A stretch of 16,877 nucleotides of DNA, from positions 1 through 16,877 of the forward strand of contig CAKRRN010000045.1 of the NCBI GenBank assembly GCA_934394435.1. The letters run 5' to 3'. A program made the translations under genes and the position numbers. Shown here piece after piece: positions 13,572-16,877 of the stretch. Origin of the DNA: an uncultured Bacteroidaceae bacterium (GTDB lineage: Bacteria; Bacteroidota; Bacteroidia; Bacteroidales; Bacteroidaceae). The notes beneath the pieces are model-generated. The model searched no databases. It was not told the origin of the DNA and saw only the letters and a program-made list of their open reading frames with translations. Each line of letters starts with the position of its first letter. The first letter of the stretch is position 1.

Positions 13572-15161
13572 ATGATACGCAAGTTTGATTTTCTGATTAT
13601 AGGAAGTGGAGTGGCAGGCATGAGCTATGCCCTCAAAGTGGCAGATGCTGGTAAAGGCAAGGTAGCTCTGGTATGTAAAACTTCTCTGGAAGAAGCCAAT
13701 ACAGCCAAGGCTCAAGGAGGAATCGCGTCTGTAACTAATCTATTGGTAGACAATTTCGAAAAGCATATACAGGACACTATGATTGCTGGTGACTATATTA
13801 GCGATCCGGCAGCTGTGGAGCAGGTGGTACGTAATGCGCCTGCAGGCATACGTGATTTAGTAAAATGGGGTGTTAATTTCGATAAGAAAGAGAATGGGGA
13901 ATTCGACCTGCATCGTGAGGGCGGACACTCAGAATTCCGTATTCTGCATCACGCTGACGATACAGGAGCCGAGATACAACGCGGACTCATGGAGGCTGTA
14001 CGACGTCATCCCAATATAGAGATTCTGGAGAACCATTTCGCGGTGGAGATTATCACCCAGCATCACTTAGGCATTCGGGTAACACGTCGCACACCAGACA
14101 TAGAGTGTTATGGTGCATACGTGCTAAATCCTGAAACTGGTAAGGTAGACACCTATCTGAGTAGGGTCACATTGGTGGCAACGGGAGGCACAGGTGCCAT
14201 CTACGCAGCAACCTCCAATCCAAACATCGCCACAGGAGATGGTATAGCTATGGTATATCGTGCCAAGGGAAAAGTTAAGGACATGGAGTTTGTACAGTTC
14301 CATCCCACGGTACTCTACAATCCTAAAGAGACCCATCCCGCTTACCTCATCACAGAGGCCATGCGCGGATATGGTGGTATTCTGAGACTGCCTAATGGCG
14401 AGGAGTTCATGCAAAAGTATGACGAGAGAGGTAGTCTTGCGCCACGTGATATTGTGGCTCGTGCCATTGACAGGGAAATGAAAATCCATGGATTAGACCA
14501 TGTATGTCTGGACGTGACACACAAGAATGCAGAGGAAACCAAACACCATTTCCCAAATATCTATGCAAAATGTCTCTCTATCGGAGTGGATATAACCAAG
14601 GACTACATACCCGTGGCACCAAGTGCGCATTATATGTGTGGGGGCATCCAGGTGGATTTGGACGGACAAAGCAGCATACACAGACTTTATGCCGTGGGCG
14701 AATGTTCGTGCACAGGACTCCATGGTGGAAACCGTCTGGCAAGTAATTCACTCATAGAGGCTGTGGTGTATGCAGATGCTGCAGCTCGTCATTCGATTGA
14801 GACAATAGATCAGTATGACTTCAACGAGAAGGTACCCGAATGGAACGATGAAGGCACTATGACCAACGAGGAAAAAGTGTTGATTGCCCAGGACGTGAAG
14901 GAGGTGAACCAGATAATGAGCACCTATGTGGGCATTGTGCGAAGTGACCTTCGCCTGCATCGTGCGTGGGAACGCTTAGACCTCCTGTACGAAGAGACGG
15001 AACATCTGTTCAAGCGTGTGAAACCAACTCGTGACATTTGTGAACTGAGGAATATGATCAATGTGGGTTATCTCATCACCCGACACGCTTTGGAGCGCAA
15101 GGAAAGTCGCGGATTGCATTACACAATTGACTATCCCAAACACGCTTTGGACAAGAAATAA
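13572..15161 (+). CDS. nadB: L-aspartate oxidase NadB
   Basis: NadB is the FAD enzyme that oxidises L-aspartate to iminoaspartate, which NadA then converts to quinolinate. The 529-residue protein has the dinucleotide-binding GSGVAG (residues 11-16), the TAKAQGGIAS stretch (45-53), HREGGHSEFR (114-123), and the conserved active-site residues His244 (EFVQFHPT), Arg292 (APRDIVARAID) and His353 (SAHYMCGGI). These correspond closely to the residues described for E. coli NadB. GECSCTGLHGGNRLASNSL is the C-terminal FAD-contact signature. The Bacteroidetes enzyme can use fumarate or oxygen as electron acceptor by analogy with the family. It is divergent from the PBP4 gene and separated from nadA by unrelated genes. 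No nadC is in the window, so the third enzyme of the pathway must be elsewhere. Succinate dehydrogenase and fumarate reductase flavoproteins are relatives, but length and motifs favour NadB. Confidence 0.96.
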   Translation: MIRKFDFLIIGSGVAGMSYALKVADAGKGKVALVCKTSLEEANTAKAQGGIASVTNLLVDNFEKHIQDTMIAGDYISDPAAVEQVVRNAPAGIRDLVKWGVNFDKKENGEFDLHREGGHSEFRILHHADDTGAEIQRGLMEAVRRHPNIEILENHFAVEIITQHHLGIRVTRRTPDIECYGAYVLNPETGKVDTYLSRVTLVATGGTGAIYAATSNPNIATGDGIAMVYRAKGKVKDMEFVQFHPTVLYNPKETHPAYLITEAMRGYGGILRLPNGEEFMQKYDERGSLAPRDIVARAIDREMKIHGLDHVCLDVTHKNAEETKHHFPNIYAKCLSIGVDITKDYIPVAPSAHYMCGGIQVDLDGQSSIHRLYAVGECSCTGLHGGNRLASNSLIEAVVYADAAARHSIETIDQYDFNEKVPEWNDEGTMTNEEKVLIAQDVKEVNQIMSTYVGIVRSDLRLHRAWERLDLLYEETEHLFKRVKPTRDICELRNMINVGYLITRHALERKESRGLHYTIDYPKHALDKK

Positions 15162-15211
15162 ATTATCCTATCCCTTGGGTTTAATCTAACACAGCACACT
15201 AATTCCAACAG

Positions 15212-15259
15212 CGCCAGCGTAGACTCTTTCTGGAGTCTTCACTGGCGTGTAAAGTCTAC
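15212..15259 (+). promoter_or_regulatory. Alternative hairpins in the trkH leader
   Basis: Arms 15212-15226 and 15233-15247 form a 15-position stem with two mismatches and a 6-base loop. The segment GTAGACT (15219-15225), inside the left arm, is also perfectly complementary to AGTCTAC (15253-15259), which lies 8 bp before the trkH ATG. The two pairings exclude each other. No U-tract follows, so this is not an ordinary terminator for nadB; it could be a leader control element or a processing hairpin. Confidence 0.4.
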
Positions 15260-15267
15260 AATGCCTA

Positions 15268-16740
15268 ATGAAGAAAAGCATCTTCGGAATACTCATTATG
15301 ATGGAGAGCCTGCTCTTGGGAGTATGTTCTCTCGTTTCCATTTTTTATGGCGAAGGACATGCTAAGGTATTTCTTTATACAGCCATTGGAGCTTTAGTTG
15401 TGGGGATGCTCTGCAAACTGGCTGGAGAGAAAGAAAAGGACAAACGCCTAACGCGTGCAGACAGTTTTCTCGTAGTCACACTCTCGTGGGTAGTATTTTC
15501 CATTATTGGTATTATACCCTATATGAGGATAGCAGGCATGGATGTGTCAAGTGCCTTTTTTGAATCCATGAGCGGATTTACAACCACAGGAGCCACTTGT
15601 ATCGTAGACGTAGATGCTATGCCCCATGATCTTCTCTTTTGGCGAAGTCTGACCCATTGGATAGGTGGATTGGGTATCGTTGTCTTCTCCTTTGCCCTAA
15701 TTCCTTCATACGAGATGAAGAGTAGCAATGTGTTTTCTGCAGAGGTTACAGGACTTGGAGTGGATAAGTTGCGACCGAAGATAGGCGATACCGCCCGGCG
15801 TCTTCTGCTGATTTATGTGTTTCTGACAGCCGTCTGTGGTTTGAGCTATTGGCTTGGACCTATGGGAATATTTGATTCCGTATGCCATGCCATGAGCACT
15901 ATCGCCACGGGAGGATTTAGCACTCATACAGCCAGTATCGGTTATTATCATAGCCGATACATAGAATACGTATGCTCCTTCTTTATGATTCTTAGCAGCG
16001 TAAATTTTAGCCTTTTCTATTATGCCAGTATAGGTCGTCCTGCCATCTTGTGGAGAAATGAGGAGACAAAAACATTCTTTGGCATTTGGGGAGTGTCTAT
16101 TTTGGTTTTCATGGCACTCTTTATGTTTGCGCCAGCATGGGGATGCATTCCCTCGCTGTTGCCACATGGCTTGGAGGAAACTTTTCGTACAGCTCTCTTC
16201 CATGTATCGTCTATCATGAGCAGTACGGGATTTGCTGCGCAGAAGTTTGACTATGTCAGCTGGGGATCTTCGTTTTGGGGACCTACAGTAACGATTATGG
16301 CCATTGGGGCATGTGCTGGTAGCACAGCTGGCGGTATCAAGGTCTTACGTGTGCTTATTTCTGCCAAATGCCTTATAAACGAACTTATTCTTCAGCTACA
16401 CCCACGTGCCGTATTGAGCGTAAGGGTAAATGGCCGCACGGTGAGCGAAGAGAATGTGCGACGGACTCTTACGTTTATGTTCGTGTATATGGTGCTTGTC
16501 TCCTTTGGGGCAGCATGTCATGGATTGTTGGGAGCAGATGTAGATACGTGTGTGGGAGCCAGTATCTGTACGTTAAGCAATGTAGGACCAGGTACTGGAA
16601 GTGTCGGACCTGCCAGCAATTTTGCCCATATACTACCTGCAGGAAAGTGGCTGATGAGTTTCTATATGCTCATCGGGCGTTTGGAAATTTTTACTGTACT
16701 CTTCCTCTTTCTGCCTAATTATTGGAAGGAACGTAAGTAA
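15268..16740 (+). CDS. trkH: TrkH-type potassium uptake membrane subunit
   Basis: A 490-residue polytopic protein with the four selectivity-filter loops of the Trk/Ktr superfamily: TTTGAT (105-110), ATGGFS (213-218), STGFA (319-323) and NVGPG (438-442). The GSTAGGIKVLR stretch after the third filter, which lines the intramembrane gating loop, is also intact. TrkH is the ion-conducting dimer for potassium uptake and normally works with the cytoplasmic TrkA nucleotide-binding ring; no trkA lies in this window, on either side of the gene as far as it extends. Length matches the family. The 106-bp gap from nadB contains a hairpin-forming leader and no clear -7 box, so transcription may continue from nadB. 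Whether the gene pairs with a distant trkA is not visible here. Confidence 0.95.
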   Translation: MKKSIFGILIMMESLLLGVCSLVSIFYGEGHAKVFLYTAIGALVVGMLCKLAGEKEKDKRLTRADSFLVVTLSWVVFSIIGIIPYMRIAGMDVSSAFFESMSGFTTTGATCIVDVDAMPHDLLFWRSLTHWIGGLGIVVFSFALIPSYEMKSSNVFSAEVTGLGVDKLRPKIGDTARRLLLIYVFLTAVCGLSYWLGPMGIFDSVCHAMSTIATGGFSTHTASIGYYHSRYIEYVCSFFMILSSVNFSLFYYASIGRPAILWRNEETKTFFGIWGVSILVFMALFMFAPAWGCIPSLLPHGLEETFRTALFHVSSIMSSTGFAAQKFDYVSWGSSFWGPTVTIMAIGACAGSTAGGIKVLRVLISAKCLINELILQLHPRAVLSVRVNGRTVSEENVRRTLTFMFVYMVLVSFGAACHGLLGADVDTCVGASICTLSNVGPGTGSVGPASNFAHILPAGKWLMSFYMLIGRLEIFTVLFLFLPNYWKERK

Positions 16741-16877
16741 AAAGACAGTACATAAGAGTGTGTACGCCGAATAGACCTTAAACCCAAATCGGTCATTAGG
16801 CCGAAACAAAGAACCCATTCCTGCTGATGGATAGTTCTTACCAATCCCTATCAGCCTTTCTTCCGGCATCTTGTTTC
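16741..16877. other. Right-edge intergenic sequence with small inverted repeats
   Basis: No gene start is seen to the window end. A 5-bp stem with one G-U pair (CGGTC and GGCCG around ATTA, about 16790-16803) and a GCTGAT/ATCAGC pair further right are present. A minus-strand frame crossing this sequence overlaps the trkH 3' end and is not accepted as a gene. The conspicuous segments may belong to a dispersed intergenic repeat, which cannot be tested from this window. Confidence 0.35.

Noticed and set aside
16633..16869. A 78-residue minus-strand frame over the trkH end and right edge
   Set aside because: It overlaps 108 bp of trkH on the opposite strand, has no recognisable domain and lacks promoter support; the composition suggests a repeat-derived reading.

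Overview
The window looks like a chromosomal segment from a Bacteroidales bacterium, most likely of the Prevotella group. The reasons are moderate-to-low GC; start codons without Shine-Dalgarno sequences; several Bacteroidetes-type -7 boxes (TAnnTTTG) upstream of genes; a DUF4294 protein, which is Bacteroidetes-specific; a lipoprotein with an acidic stretch after its cysteine; and a secreted GH20 hexosaminidase. The genus is inferred from protein style, not from a marker gene.

Layout. At 1-59 there may be the tail of an upstream gene. At 205-1853 an outer-membrane beta-barrel-like protein and a lipoprotein form a tight pair, closed by a strong hairpin at 1864-1912. Next come a radical SAM protein (minus strand, 1934-2710), a secreted DUF4294 protein (plus strand, 2826-3461) and a SpoU/TrmH-type RNA methyltransferase (minus strand, 3418-3969); the last two overlap tail to tail. 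A 430-bp AT-rich gap (3970-4399) holds a cluster of DnaA-box-like 9-mers and is the most unusual element here: a candidate replication origin or DnaA-controlled region.

From 4400 to 10835 four plus-strand genes follow with 45-55 bp gaps: nadA (quinolinate synthase), a BASS-family transporter, a CPA2-type cation:proton antiporter with two C-terminal TrkA-C domains, and a GH20 beta-N-acetylhexosaminidase. A 598-bp gap (10836-11433) has no convincing gene but contains several complementary segments, a three-unit 22-23 bp repeat with palindromic core, and a strong minus-strand terminator. That terminator ends a minus-strand pair: a PBP4-type D-Ala-D-Ala carboxypeptidase lipoprotein (12107-13453) followed by an exported Lys/Ala-rich coiled-coil protein (11434-12057). 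Divergent from it are nadB (L-aspartate oxidase) and trkH (K+ uptake subunit).

How the genes work together. NadB and NadA are consecutive steps making quinolinate for de novo NAD synthesis, but they are separated by about 8 kb of unrelated genes and no nadC is visible. TrkH and the CPA2 antiporter both concern monovalent cation balance, although no trkA is present. The rest is typical chromosomal housekeeping and envelope content. I see no phage, transposase, CRISPR or obvious defence system; the findings are mainly non-coding signals and uncharacterised envelope genes.
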